This document shows positions 33,445 to 45,052 of a stretch of DNA of 64,000 nt, one piece after another. How positions within the stretch are numbered: position 1 is the stretch's first letter; each line of letters begins with the position of its first letter. The position numbers were made by a program, and so were the translations under genes. Source of the stretch: Isoetes taiwanensis (lineage: Eukaryota > Streptophyta > Lycopodiopsida > Isoetales > Isoetaceae). The stretch spans positions 5,099,637-5,163,636 of the forward strand of contig JAJEKV010000047.1 in NCBI GenBank assembly GCA_021234155.1, written 5' to 3'. The notes under the pieces were generated by a model that had not been told where the DNA came from, ran no database searches, and saw only the letters and a list, made by a program, of their open reading frames with translations.

Positions 33445-33650
33445 CAGGGGCCTTGATATTTCTCTTTTGATTTTTTCTTTCCAACTGAGTTTCTGGTAGT
33501 TCTTCCTTGGCAGCGCCGCTTCTCAGGGGAAAGTGAAGTCATCGTAGGGGTAGGGGAGACCATCGCAAGGGAAGGAGCAAATCAGGTGAAGATCAACTGC
33601 ATTTTTTGCTTTGCAAGAATGAGTCCTTTGCTAAAATTTCAAGGCCCCTG
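33445..33650. mobile_element. 206-bp terminal-inverted-repeat element
   Basis: Ends in CAGGGGCCTTGA on the left and TCAAGGCCCCTG on the right, with the pairing weakly continued on both sides (A-rich left flank, T-rich right flank). CAGGG termini occur in hAT-like elements, but an 8-bp target duplication is not visible, so the class is open. It lies 10 bp from the preceding foldback element. Confidence 0.65.
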
Positions 33651-36424
33651 TTTTTTCGTCATGATAACAACTGGCTACTGCATGGGGATTTCATTCTTTT
33701 AACGTGTGTTTTTTGGTGTTTTTTGCTTATTTGAAAGTTCTTGCTTCAAAAATTAGACTGAAAAGTCCTATTTTACATAAGGTAAAGTCTGGTGTCTGGA
33801 AAAACAAGATGCTAATGCATCAATGGGTTGCCCTTCGGAAAACACATTGATTCGTCCACAATCTTGTAAGATACAACTAAGCCTATATACCACCCACAAT
33901 ACTATAAGGAAAGGATATATTTTAGAATGGTTCGATAAGTTCGGTGACATAGCATGATATAGAATGAATAAACTTGTAAATCTATAATCTATACTGAGAT
34001 AGTATATGTTTGATTGTTTTTTTACTTGGGTTTATTATAGTGCTCAGTCTTTGAATAATTATGTCTACATATTAGCGTTTTAAAGTTCGATGATGACCAT
34101 TTATTCTCAAATGTTGGGTAGCCATTGCATATTTCTTTCTAATTTTTTTCCAGTGCATATTTCTTTCTAATTTTTTTCCAGACCATTGTGGATTGGTCAT
34201 AAACTAGCAATCATTTGTTCTTACATTGTGGTATAGTGCATGCTGAATCCATGAGAGAATTCTGACATTGAAAGATATTTTCAATTCAAAAGGAACTCAA
34301 AGAGGAGAACTAGATTCAAGAGGAGTCCTAGCCGCAACAAAAGAATATTCGAGCTGTTCTTCTTGCTCTTTCCAGCAAAAAAAACAAATAGATAAAGGTA
34401 TCAAAAAGATTAAAGATTACCAAATCTTAAGCAAATAAATGCAAAAAGCTTGTTAGTGCACAAGGCCAAAACTTTAAATGGCATGTGGTACAAAGATATA
34501 GATCAGGTTTTGAAGATTACAAAGGTCATAAAAGGGCAAATAAGAAGCTCTGTTCCATAGCGAAATATTCTTCACTATGGCAAAAGAAACCATGTAGATC
34601 AAAACAGGACTTCTCTCACTGTGCCTTCAAAATCAAACCCAAACCATAACTTCTCTATCCTTGCCACATATATTAATAGAAACAAAAAGCAGGGCGTCAT
34701 CCAAAGCCCCCTTAAGAGAAGTCATGCCAAAAAGAAAAAATAAAAAAAGCAGTCAACAAGTTAAAGGTTCTTAAGATCATCTTCTGTGCAACAACAGCCT
34801 CAAGACATTCAACAGATCATGAATGCAATAAATAAATTAGAGAGTTAAGCATGCACCAATGTAAAAAGACATATACCAAACATTTTACCCAATACATTAA
34901 ACACATTAAACATTGAATAATCTGCAAGCAAGATGCAAAGAAAAAAGCGGAAAACAACATGCATTTACTATATTCTGATTATACATATCTGTGGATCTCT
35001 TTATAAGCGAACATAACGATATCAAACATGAGAATCAGACTCGTGTATGATCTGGCCAAAATTGCATCTGATATGTAACTAACCAACTTCCCAGCTATAT
35101 TTTCTAGTGTATTATTTTCCAGCAAAAGATTTAGAATTTTCTAACATCTCATAATAGACTAAACAAACAGAAAGAAAGAACAAATTTTAATCTTCTCGCA
35201 ATAGGCTAAACGGACAGAAGAAAGAACAAATCTTAATCTTTCACAGTTGAAGCATTAGCCGATCTGTGAAAAAAACTATGCTCTTGTTTTTCAAGTTTTT
35301 GCAAAAACTAGTGATTAATCTTATTTAAGCCGTGAACCAGAACTTGAGAGCTTGGCTTCCATCGAAACCTACAAGCAGAAGTAAACAAAAGGGAGAAACC
35401 ATAAAGAAAAAAAAAAAATCCGGAGATGGAGAACAGTGTTACGGTTAGGTCTCGATGAGGAACAATATAGAGATGATAGGAAACACAACTACTGTGTGTT
35501 CACTATGCAACTCAAAAGATAGATAGATTGATGAGGAATTGTGGCGAAGTAGTCTTGCCTGACTTTATAGCTGCAATAAGAGCCACAGGTAGACGAACAC
35601 AACAAAATAAAGCAGCAGATGCCCGAATTGAGATCGCCGAGACAAAGGGTTCTAAAACCAGAGGGAGGAATTGGAGCTACGCTGCCTCAAGCACCGCCAA
35701 GGAACGAAATCTCCAACTTCCACCTGGCCCCCATACAATTCTCACCCTCTAAGGCACTACCAAGGAACGAAATTTCCACCTTCCACCTGGCTCCCATACA
35801 ATCCTCACCCTCTAACCTTCACTCACTCTCGCTAGAAGCCAAAAAGTCCACAGCCGTCCAGGAGGAATGTTCTAAATTATTCTAACATACGGCCCCTTTA
35901 TACATCACTTCCCCATCATCCCAAGGGTTTCCCCCTACGTGCAACCCAAAAATCTAGAGGATGTTGTTCAAAATGGAAGTAGAAAATTGAGATTAAAAAA
36001 GGTGCTAAAATTTCTATTTTCTTGCTCATTTGTTGTTTTTGGTTGAAGGACAGGCGGCACGTCAGCACATCAAGCAATAGCAAAAGGCCAGCGTAGAAAT
36101 TTTCATCTGAACTGCTGGGGGGATTCACATGAACAAAGGGTGATGGCACAACAGCGAGAAAGGCAGCGTAGAATTTTTCATATGAACTAGGCAACAGCTG
36201 AAATAGAGCCCTACTACCATGAATCGCCCATACTGCTTACCAACAGACATACCACGCAGGACAGCAGGGGTTCAGCCACTGCAAGAAATTTCCATTTGTG
36301 AATCCTACATATGGGTCATTCATATGAACGAAATAAGAATCAGCGCTGAATTAGCGTAGGATCTAAAAATAGCAGCTGAATATTTTCGGCTCAACATTGC
36401 GACGTCCATGGTGCGCTAGCTGAT
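33651..36424. other. AT-rich stretch; possible 5' region of a minus-strand gene near 35.35 kb
   Basis: Holds a 28-bp tandem duplication at 34127-34182 (GCATATTTCTTTCTAATTTT and eight more bases, twice) and a 63-bp tandem duplication at 35691-35816. On the minus strand a CT-rich acceptor-like TTCTGCTTGTAG at about 35375 precedes an ATG with only 13 codons (MEAKLSSSGSRLK). This could be a leader intron plus the start of a lost gene, but no downstream exon is recognisable. Confidence 0.4.
35691..35816. repeat. 63-bp tandem duplication
   Basis: CCAAGGAACGAAAT, CTTCCACCTGG, CCCATACAAT and CTCACCCTCTAA recur in order at 35691-35753 and 35754-35816. Confidence 0.95.
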
Positions 36425-38095
36425 GTAGTGATCACATAGTTGTGAATTTTTGCGGGGGCTGAAGTCCGGCTGCCCTGCGCTGATATCCAGATCCCTGCCG
36501 CCATTCATATGCAGTTGACCTGAAAATTCCCGCAGCTAAATTTAGAATGGCGACGTGCCTTTCAGCCACGAAAAAACCAGCCCATCGCTAATATCACCCT
36601 CTGCAAAACGCCTGTCTGCCGGATCGATTCCTCTTTGACCGAGTTTTGGGTGATTTGGGTCTCTTTGTTGGAATCGATCAGTATCGGTTCCTCTTTGGCC
36701 GAGTTTTCTGTGATTTGGGTTCCTCTGTTAGAATTGATCAGTACCTATCCTATGATTTTTATTGAATTCCATACCTTTGCTTTATTGAATTTCATACTGT
36801 TGCTTTGTTTTCACGGTGAATTCTCTCTCAATTGAAGAAGTGCATTCTTTATAATATTATCCAGCAATTTGTGCAGAAAACTATGTCTTCTCCCAATTTT
36901 TCTCCCTCTAATTTCTTGGATTTCGTTCGCAATCTATGGGAGAACGATGAAGACACATTGGATCAATTATTTCACTCTGTTGTGCAAATCCTATGTTGCT
37001 GGATTGTTATTATTTTGAGTAAGCTTCCTTGGAGACACGGCGCAAATCTTGAATTTTTCCGATAAGTGAGGTGTTACGGAGGGCCTCGGCTCTTCACTAT
37101 GGCTGAAGATAGCATCTCCGGAGTTCTTATAACCCGAAGGTGTTTCTATAGGATGTATGCAAATTTTGAAATTGCTAGATTAGTTGCGGGCATCCCGTGA
37201 TTCCCCTTGAAATGGTGTCTTGAAACTAGAATTGATAAGTATGCTTGATTTTGTTGCTCATAATGACAAATGCGTCATTTCTCAATTATTTGTGCTCAGT
37301 CCTTCAACAATCCCATAAAGTACACAAAGGATTGTGTGGACATATTGGCCTCATTGTTTGAAATTTCATTGAGCCCCATGATGGTCTAGACTACAGAGAT
37401 CGCCACAAGATTTACAGATCTAACTCCTGCGGAATGCCTCGAATTAGCGGATGTAATTGATGGATACGCATTCCCTTTCGTTCAAGCGGAAACCGCAGTA
37501 CCTCCGACTGAAAATTCTTGGGTGCCAGCTTACCACTTTCATTCAATATTGCTACTGGCGGTTGTGATGCTACCCGATAAATTTTGGGATGTGTGTTCGA
37601 TGCCTGGTGGCTCTCATGACCGCGTCATTTCTATATCACCTCTTTATGGAAGCTCACTGACGGGCAAATTTAACAATGCCTATAGGAGACTTTCGCGGTG
37701 TGAGAATTAAACCTTTCATCTTTGGGAATTGGCCCTCGATAGTCTCACGGTCCTCCAAAATAAACATAGCAAGCTCTGCCTACTCTTGTCGCGTCCGTTG
37801 AGAGGAAGAATAGTAATCGACTAATGATATTGCTTTTCTCAAGATGTTTTGCCTAAAGGTCGGGGTGCGTAAATTTGAAATTCTTTACTTAAGGGTGCGT
37901 TTGGAAGATCTTGGGGTCCTGCCAATTCGGTTGCCACTGCACCTCGTGGTATCATTGCTTGCTTTGTTTTGCACGGCTTCCTTTACCTTCGATGGTGAAA
38001 GAGAGCACATGGCAACGTTATGATTCTGATTGAGTGGAGCTTAAACAAAGAGGAAGCATGTGACGCGCCCTTTGGATAAGAGGTAACCCTTCAAT
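36425..38095 (+). mobile_element. PIF/Harbinger-like DNA transposon remnant, left copy
   Basis: A 1.67-kb segment that starts GATCACATAGTTGTGAATTT with TTGCGGGGGCTGAAGTCCG and includes a transposase remnant. An inverted diverged copy occupies 38150-39524. The two starts face outward and the 3' ends meet near 38100. Copy identity by eye is roughly 70-80 percent, with many small gaps. Confidence 0.8.
36883..37710 (+). pseudogene. Harbinger-type transposase remnant, left copy
   Basis: A DDE_4 superfamily endonuclease would cut and join transposon ends. The frame from ATG 36883 reads MSSPNFSPSNFLDFVRNLWE. After frame changes, ECLELADVIDGYAFPF appears near 37430-37490. A further block at 37520-37640 has YHFHSILLLAVVMLPDKFWD and VCSMPGGSHD. 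The ViDG block, then FHSI-LLAV and FWDVC-PGGSHD, are the usual Harbinger (HARBI1-like) motifs, and the aspartates of IDG and FWDV are probably two of the catalytic acids. Stops and shifts separate the blocks, so the protein is lost. Confidence 0.75.
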
Positions 38096-38149
38096 ACATT
38101 AAATGCAATAGGTGGTTGTCACGCATTTTCGTGAAGATTGTTTTTTGAA

Positions 38150-39524
38150 GTAGGTTACCTTCATGGCATCGCCTTCTTTCCTCTTGTTTAACTATGCCCC
38201 CTCCATAAATCACGTCATTGCCATGAATGCTCTCTTCCTCACCATTGAGTTGCAAGACGTTGTGCAAAAACCACAATGACAGCCACCGAGTGCATGTCAT
38301 TCAAATCGACATGGACTTGGAAATATCTTCAACGATAATTTCAATGGCGGCCAAGATAAGCGATCTTGAAAGCTTGATATCATCAACTATCTTCATTCTT
38401 CCTCCTCTTCAATCATCATAAAGAAGAGCTGGAAGCTGGCGAATTTTTCGATATGAAATTTATAGGCATTGTTAAAATTTGTCTCGTCATGAGCTTCCCA
38501 TAAAGAGGTGATGTATAGAAATGAAGTGTGTCATGAGAGTTACCAGGGGCATCACAACACATCCCAAAAAATTCTGCTAGCATCACAAACTACTTGTAGC
38601 AATATTAAATGAAAGTGGTGTAAACGATGAAAGTAGATTTAAGGAGTACATAATGTTTCTATATTAAATGAAAGTGGGTGCCGACACGATGTCAGCTGAG
38701 TGTAATGTGTTTCTGACTTGAAATGAAGGGGAATGTGTGATCCATCAATTACACCTGCTACCTGAGGCACTCCAGAGATAGATTCAAAATCTTGTATAGA
38801 TTCAAAATCTTGTATGATCTCTTGCAGTCTAGGACCATCAGAGGGCTTAATGAAATCTCTTCTTAAACAGGTAGCCAATATGTCCACGACAATCCTTGTG
38901 TACTTGTGAATATACCAAATGATTGAAGTAGGGATACTTACCAAATGATTTGAAATGAGGATGCTGTCATTTGTGAATGCCTCGGAATGTCAGTGCAATC
39001 TTGAATTCTCAAAGTTTGTTGGACACATCTACAGAACACACGAAGTTACAAAAGACGAGATGCTACATTCTATGCCATAGTGAAGAGCACCACTTGTCAT
39101 AAAAAAGTCGATTACTAAGCGAGGTCTCACGCCAGTTCGTGCCAAATAATAAACAACCAGCAAACACTAGCATTTGCATAACCAGGTGAAATAGTGATCC
39201 ATTGTGTCTTCGTCGTCCTCCCATAGATTGCAAATGAAATCCAAGAAATTTGAGGAAAAAAAATTAGAGGAAGACATGGTTTTCGTCACAAATTGCTAGA
39301 TAATATTATAAAGAAAAGAATGAAATTCATCAAATGAAAGAGAATTCACCTAAAAACAACGCAAAAGTATGGAATTCAATAAAAAGCATAGGTACTAATA
39401 GATTCCAAGAGAGGAACCCATATCACCCAAAACTCGGCCAAAGAGGAACCGATCCGGCAGAGAGGCATTTGCAGGGCAGGCGGACTTCAGCCCCCGCAAA
39501 AATTCACAACCATGTGATCGCTAC
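38150..39524 (-). mobile_element. PIF/Harbinger-like DNA transposon remnant, right (inverted) copy
   Basis: On the minus strand from 39524 it reads TAGCGATCACATGGTTGTGA, then ATTTTTGCGGGGGCTGAAGT, and stays collinear with the left copy through its transposase start (ATGTCTTCCTC), the IDG block and the segment TTTTGCACAACGTCTTGCAA near 38255. About 55 bases separate the two copies. Confidence 0.8.
38639..38944 (-). pseudogene. Harbinger-type transposase remnant, right copy
   Basis: A 101-codon minus-strand frame with YIHKYTRIVVDILATCLRRD, then SGVPQVAGVIDGSHIPLHFK. VPxVxGxIDGSHIP is the most diagnostic Harbinger transposase motif and is better preserved here than in the left copy (DGYAFPF). 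An exact 16-base direct duplication (CAAGATTTTGAATCTA on the coding strand) inside this frame adds residues, and the frame ends at a stop soon after the motif. The downstream FWDV block is present at about 38560 in another frame. Confidence 0.85.
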
Positions 39525-40622
39525 ACCTTGCACATGCAAGCCTTGAATGAACTCCCTGTACAATTTGCATCATCACTTGTATCAGCTTAAGACATCTTGA
39601 ACATTGTCCGAAATCAGTTAATTTGTTTTGTGTCGATGCAGGTCACACCCAACCAACCAATAAGCAAGCAGGCTGGAGAGGATGAATGTACGTTGCAGCC
39701 TGCTCCTCGGCATGGTGCATCCCGCCCAGCAACCTTTACGCAAGAACGTGTGTTTTTTATACCCCATTAAATCAAAGGCAAGATCCCTCCAATTGCCGAA
39801 TGTACCTGCTTTTACAATGGAAAATCTTGGCCAACAAAGACATGCACGTGAACGCACCTCCTCCACCAAGTTTGATTTGATCACTTGGTCAGAATGACAG
39901 ACCACCTCCATCCATGCCAAGATGAGTCCAGCTGCTACATTACAACCAGATTCTGATTTCATTCTCGAACAAGAATAAAATCAGTCGTGCAACTTGCTTC
40001 TGCTATCTCATTCACCTAAATGCTAAAACAAGCACCGCACTTGTAAACTTATTGATTGGCATAAGTAACTCAGAACAATGCTGCTACACAACAAGACTAT
40101 CTAGTGAGACACCTTATCGAATACTTATCTAACTTCTCCTAAGCCCCTTTAAAAATTATCGAAAAATTTCCTAATTCTGCCTAAAGTCGGACATCTTGAT
40201 GAATCTGGTCTGTAACCATTTTTAACAGATGCTGTCCAAGGGCATTTTTCCATCTCCCAAACTAGCCATGGTCCAGAGTTTTCCAGCAGAACAAGTAGAA
40301 TACACTCCTTTTCTCCAGTTTAATAAGGTTTGATCATCTGATAGGATAGGATCGCAATAATTGGCTATAGCTATCTTAACCATTAATTAGGCAACCTAAA
40401 ACCAAGGTGATGATGTCGGCAAAAGGGTACTCTCCCTGTGTCAATAATTTCCATTTCTCTAGTTAGACTTCATGTGTAGCAGTAACTTGTAGAGAGACCT
40501 GATTCTCCTTTAAAAGCCTCATTTCTAAAATAAAGCTCATTTTTGCTTAATTACATTTAAGAGTCATATGATGGCGCAAAAATCTTCTAGCTCATTTATG
40601 ATAAACACCATGGGTAGCAATT
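39525..40622. other. Stretch with no gene recognised
   Basis: A 114-codon minus-strand frame (39618-39962) contains no domain. No repeats seen. Confidence 0.45.
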
Positions 40623-41830
40623 TCAGGCAGGGGATGAAAAATGCAACTTGTAAACAAATAAACAGCAAAGTCCGTAGCAGTAACAGGTGATGAAACCTCG
40701 CCCATCCCATTTGATGTGCAGATCAAAACTGGCATCAGAAATTGGAACAAACATCAGAGCAAACTCAGTAGACAAAACGGTGATAAGAGGTTCATCATTT
40801 GCCAGTAATGCTACAAAAAAGGACACTGCGAATAATGTTTTTGGTTGCAAAGTAACATATTTTGATTTAGCACATGCTAGCAACTTAGAATAGAAATCAG
40901 AAACAACAGAAACTTTGTTGCAGGTGGAATCAGGAGGCATTCACCATCCATAAAGCAGTTAAGAGAATGCCTCAGACTGAAATTGCTAATTCAGATTTCA
41001 AGAAATAAAATTGTTATGTCAAAAACATGACGTAAGATAACATACTGAAATCCTTATCTACTCCACTTTCTAAAGCGTTGAAAACTTTGCCTCGATTGCA
41101 CCCTTGTCATAGGGTTCGAAATTCGCATAATCCGTGTAGAATTATGGGCTATGCCAACTGCACATGAGAAATAATGGAACACAATTGGAAATGAATTGTC
41201 ACTTGGAACATCAAGCATGCATACCTCCGCTATTCCTCCACTCCAGTAAAGTCAAACTTCCAACGATTGCATACATCGTGTGCAATCAGAATCAGTGCAC
41301 TATTGCCAGAACGGAACTGGCAAAAGGACTTCTATAAAATATCAAACAAAATCACATTTGATGCATATCAGATCAGCAACATAAACACAATAGCGTCACA
41401 TTCATGATAGACTGGATAAGGTATAAAATCCGGAAAAAAATAGTTATAGAAACAAAAGATTTGACAGTTCTTATTAGGACAATCTTTTACCACATTGAAG
41501 GAGTTCACAAACAAATATCAAACTCTTACAACAGAGAAAATGTAACACGAGGTATCAGAATTTCTAATGTGTTCTCTTCATAGCTTTTCAGCCAGCAATT
41601 GGACAAAGAAGATTCATCATATACCATGAATGCCAATGTTTGTATTCACATGAGATGGGAGACAGTCGGGCACAAAAATGAAACTAACATACCAGGGATC
41701 CGGACTGCAAGCTAATCAATCGCCTTCACGCCAAAGTTAGGCATGGATATCAAGGTTATGTACGCTTCTGCAAAACTGAAAACCCTAACCCTATCATCCT
41801 CTTGGCCGCGAACCCTAACGGTTTAGAATA
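40623..41830 (-). CDS. Unidentified multi-exon gene, exon-like segments
   Basis: I do not recognise the protein. On the minus strand there is a leader-like segment near 41700-41830 with a telo-box and a strong donor (CTG|GTATGTTAG at about 41690). An exon at 41225-41320 reads CQFRSGNSALILIAHDVCNR with WKFDFTGVEE and ends at a GTATGC donor. An exon at 41046-41157, after a GCAG acceptor, reads FYTDYANFEPYDKGAIEAKF with STL. A segment at 40690-40825, after a CGCAG acceptor, reads ALLANDEPLITVLSTEFALM with FVPISDASFDLHIKWDGRG. Each block is free of low complexity and bounded by plausible splice sites. In-frame stops occur near two exon ends (VEE*, STL*), each repaired by a 1-base shift, so the copy may be a pseudogene or contain sequence errors. 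The 3' end is unknown. Confidence 0.4.
41776..41800 (-). promoter_or_regulatory. Telo-box-like AAACCCTAA cluster
   Basis: AAAACCCTAACCCT near 41780 and AACCCTAAC near 41810. AAACCCTAA motifs are known in 5' regions of plant genes expressed in dividing cells. They lie where the 5' end of the minus-strand exon series should be. Confidence 0.45.
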
Positions 41831-41890
41831 TGTCTAAGCAAATCCAAACAGACATTCGGTGCATTTGGCACCCCATTTGGACTTAGTTCA

Positions 41891-42134
41891 CAAGGGGGTA
41901 TTTGACTAGAGTGGAATAGAGAGTCTTATTTAGATGGTTTCGACATGCACTTATTATAGGTAATTTAATTTTGGGTTGATATTAGGTAGGTCAAGCCTCC
42001 CATTTCCTCATGAGTGGAACCCCTAATAGAAAAGAGTCCCGAAAAAGGGGTGTGAGTAGACTTGTGGAATACCGAGGGGAATAGTAGGCTCGTCTAAACT
42101 AAGGCCACTATTGTGCAAGTCAAATACCCCCTTG
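41891..42134. mobile_element. 244-bp MITE with 17-bp perfect inverted ends
   Basis: CAAGGGGGTATTTGACT at 41891 and AGTCAAATACCCCCTTG at 42118-42134 are exact reverse complements. A diverged extra copy of the right end (CGAATACCCCTTGCA) lies 30 bp further out at 42154. Interior non-coding. No clear target-site duplication. Confidence 0.8.
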
Positions 42135-42169
42135 CTCTATAGTGAAATGGCGGTCGAATACCCCTTGCA

Positions 42170-45052
42170 GTTACGCTAAAGAAAAAAGCTGAGACAAAGC
42201 TAGGTATGCGGCCAGAATACCATGCGGAGGTATTACGACTCCTGGTCTGGAATCCATGCCCGTCGGGTGCCTATATTTCCTTAGAATGACATTTGAAATT
42301 ATTTGCTATATATGATATTTATTGTAGTAGCGTAAATATGTACTTATTTACCACAAGCGTATTTATACGCGAGGAAATATTGAAGCCGGTTGGACTTAGG
42401 ATTCAGAAAACCTAAAATTTGAATACCTTAGCGTGGTATGTGAAACATATTTGTTTTCTTATAAAAAATTGGAAACAAAGGGGTATTAGTTACTTAATCC
42501 AACCTCATGAAAACTTTAGACAAATATGCCCTGTTTTGTCACGGCGCAAGTCGAGAATACTCGGTGTGGGCGCAGAGTGAATATGCCCTAGATGAATTAT
42601 GCAAGTCGAATCGTGCTCGAATCACGGGCGCAGAATACCTCTTGCATGCGATCATGCGAATACCCACTAATAAAAAGTCAAGTTGTAAATCCAAAGCCAT
42701 ACGACTCGGTTTCTGCTTAAACCTTGGCGAACCCAAGCTCAGCAGAATGTTTTGAGTTGCCCTAGAGGCAAACCCTTTAACTGATATTGGGTTTACGGCA
42801 TATTCTAAGTATATCTTGGAATATATTAGGATATCTGAAAGCCCTCTATAAACCTGTTCAGCGTAAAGGCTGGCGGTCATACGCATTGTAAGGTGATGTT
42901 TTGAAGCTGGCCCTAGCAGGTAAGACGCAGAGAGCACAGCCGGGCCATGGCACAGTCCGTTCCTTAGCTAGTGCAACAAGATCACATCATGAGAGCTCAT
43001 GCAGGTATCTTGGTCAAATTAGGCGGCATTCCAGCAGCGGCTTTTCATACTTTGGCCTTGAGAATGAACTCTACACAATCTTTGCGGTTGCTTTGAATCA
43101 ATGCGGTTATAAGGCGGAGATAGCCTTTGGAGATAAATGAGTGCGGCCGGATATAGCACAACGTCGCGATAATAAGAGCACGGAGATAAGCTGAGCTATT
43201 CTCATTTTCTTCTCAGTTACAGTACGCCATACCAAATGCAGATTTTAAGAACTTGAGGAATGAGTCTTTTTTCAATGGCTTTTCTTTTGCTTTGCATATA
43301 CGGCTTTCCTTTGATTTGTTTGACCTAACAAGGACAAACATGGAGCTATATAATAGTTTGTAGGAATGTGTGGTGAAATGGGTCTCTAGAAAGAAGAATG
43401 AAAGCGTGCTGAATTGTGGCGATGAAGCGGATGGTTGTTTTGTTCTTCAACATGAAGCTTTACTCTGGACAATTTAAGGCACTATATAGTCGCTCTCTTT
43501 TCCATTTCTTAGGGCCTGACCCCTGACTTTTTAGCCCAATTTTTAAGCAGCCATGTGGGCCAAGTCTGCTGCGCGCAATGCTTATGAACCAAATATTACG
43601 GCGTGTGATTGGAAGGGAGAACTTGCAAGTAGAGGTGCATGAAGCTATTCTTCTTGTTCGCATACGTTCATCACCAGTAGCTTGCATATGTAAGTAGATC
43701 TTACAGCTTATGTTTCATCCGTGTTTTAAGCCTATTGATTTTTTTTTTGCGGGGGCAATGAAATTACAAGATCGAACAAATACTTCATGCGGAAAATTCG
43801 AGCGATGCACATGTAAATGTTACATTTTATAATCGTCTTAGGCGTGGGTTTTTCAAAATTTTAAAAGTACCAGCGAGGCTGACTTTAAGAAATGCGAGTA
43901 AATGACTTTGATCACGAAGGAACATGCGTGGTAGTATTTGTAGGTTATAAAGTCTCACACATATTAACATTGGCAACAAGCACGAATGGTATTTAGTGTA
44001 GTGGAGTTAATAAAGATGGATTCTGCCATTAGGTTTGATGTAAACGCGGATTGCTGGCTTGATACTCTTAGTTAGCAATCCAACTCTTCTCTTCTTGTTG
44101 ATATTAACATGTCTTTGGAATAGATGTGATGACAAATATGTGTCTTGGTCTCCTTATTGGGACGACATGTTTGGCGAAAGTTATATGAGAAAACTCAATG
44201 TCGATTATGTAAGAAAATATATCATAGTGCCCAGATCACGGACAAAAGGAAATGTAATGAGGGGATCGAGGGGATGGTCTAGAGCGTAATTATCTTTGAT
44301 TGGGCTGCAAACATTAGCGTTGAGACTCTCTCTGAGTAAGTTTTTCTGCTTCACATTATTAAAGCATTGTGGCTTTTGGTGCTTGATGGTACGCCTACCT
44401 AAGCCTTTTCTTAAAAATTCTGCCATGATTTGTTAACAGTAACTCTACATATGACTGGTAAATGCGAACATGGATGGATTCAAAAGCAGTTATATCATGA
44501 TGCCACATAGCTCAATAACAGCAATATGACCCTCATAGGAGGAATTTTTTTAGGTTTTTCAAATCATGTTTTGGGGTTTTTATGGAATGATATATAATAT
44601 TCCTTGCATGCGATGGATAAAGCTGAATTGGTAGTGGGATTCAAAAGCGAACCAATACAAAAATATACTTTGTATGCATAAAGACAAACATCAAAGCGGT
44701 CATACATATAAGGACTTGGAAGTAGATGTAATGAAAATATGACTTGAAGTAGATATAAGGACTTGAAGTAGAAAGATTATTTATACTTTAATGTCAACAA
44801 AATTACTCGAGAAAACATAATGTAGGTCATGTATTCTCAAGTGCCTCATCGTCTCACGTAAGAACATCGCCGTCTTCTTTTTTTGTTGCTTTTCAATACT
44901 TGGTAGTAAAGACATAAAAGATGCATTTTTGCTTTCGGCATATCTTGTGAGAAATTTTGCAACACGAGGACAAACACACTACATGATATCTGACATGAGA
45001 ATAATTAAGACAAAAGGTAGAAGTTGGCTCACTAACTAATCAATTTGGCTCT
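42170..45052. other. Stretch with no gene recognised
   Basis: Several frames of 70-130 codons on both strands (for example 42539-42937 minus, 42901-43140 plus, 44059-44289 plus) have no motif and overlap each other, as chance frames do. At about 44716-44770 the phrase AAGGACTTG-AAGTAGA recurs three times at about 25-bp spacing. Confidence 0.45.

Noticed and set aside
33104-33484. 126-codon minus-strand frame
   Set aside because: It lies across the foldback element and is open only because of its GC-rich arms.
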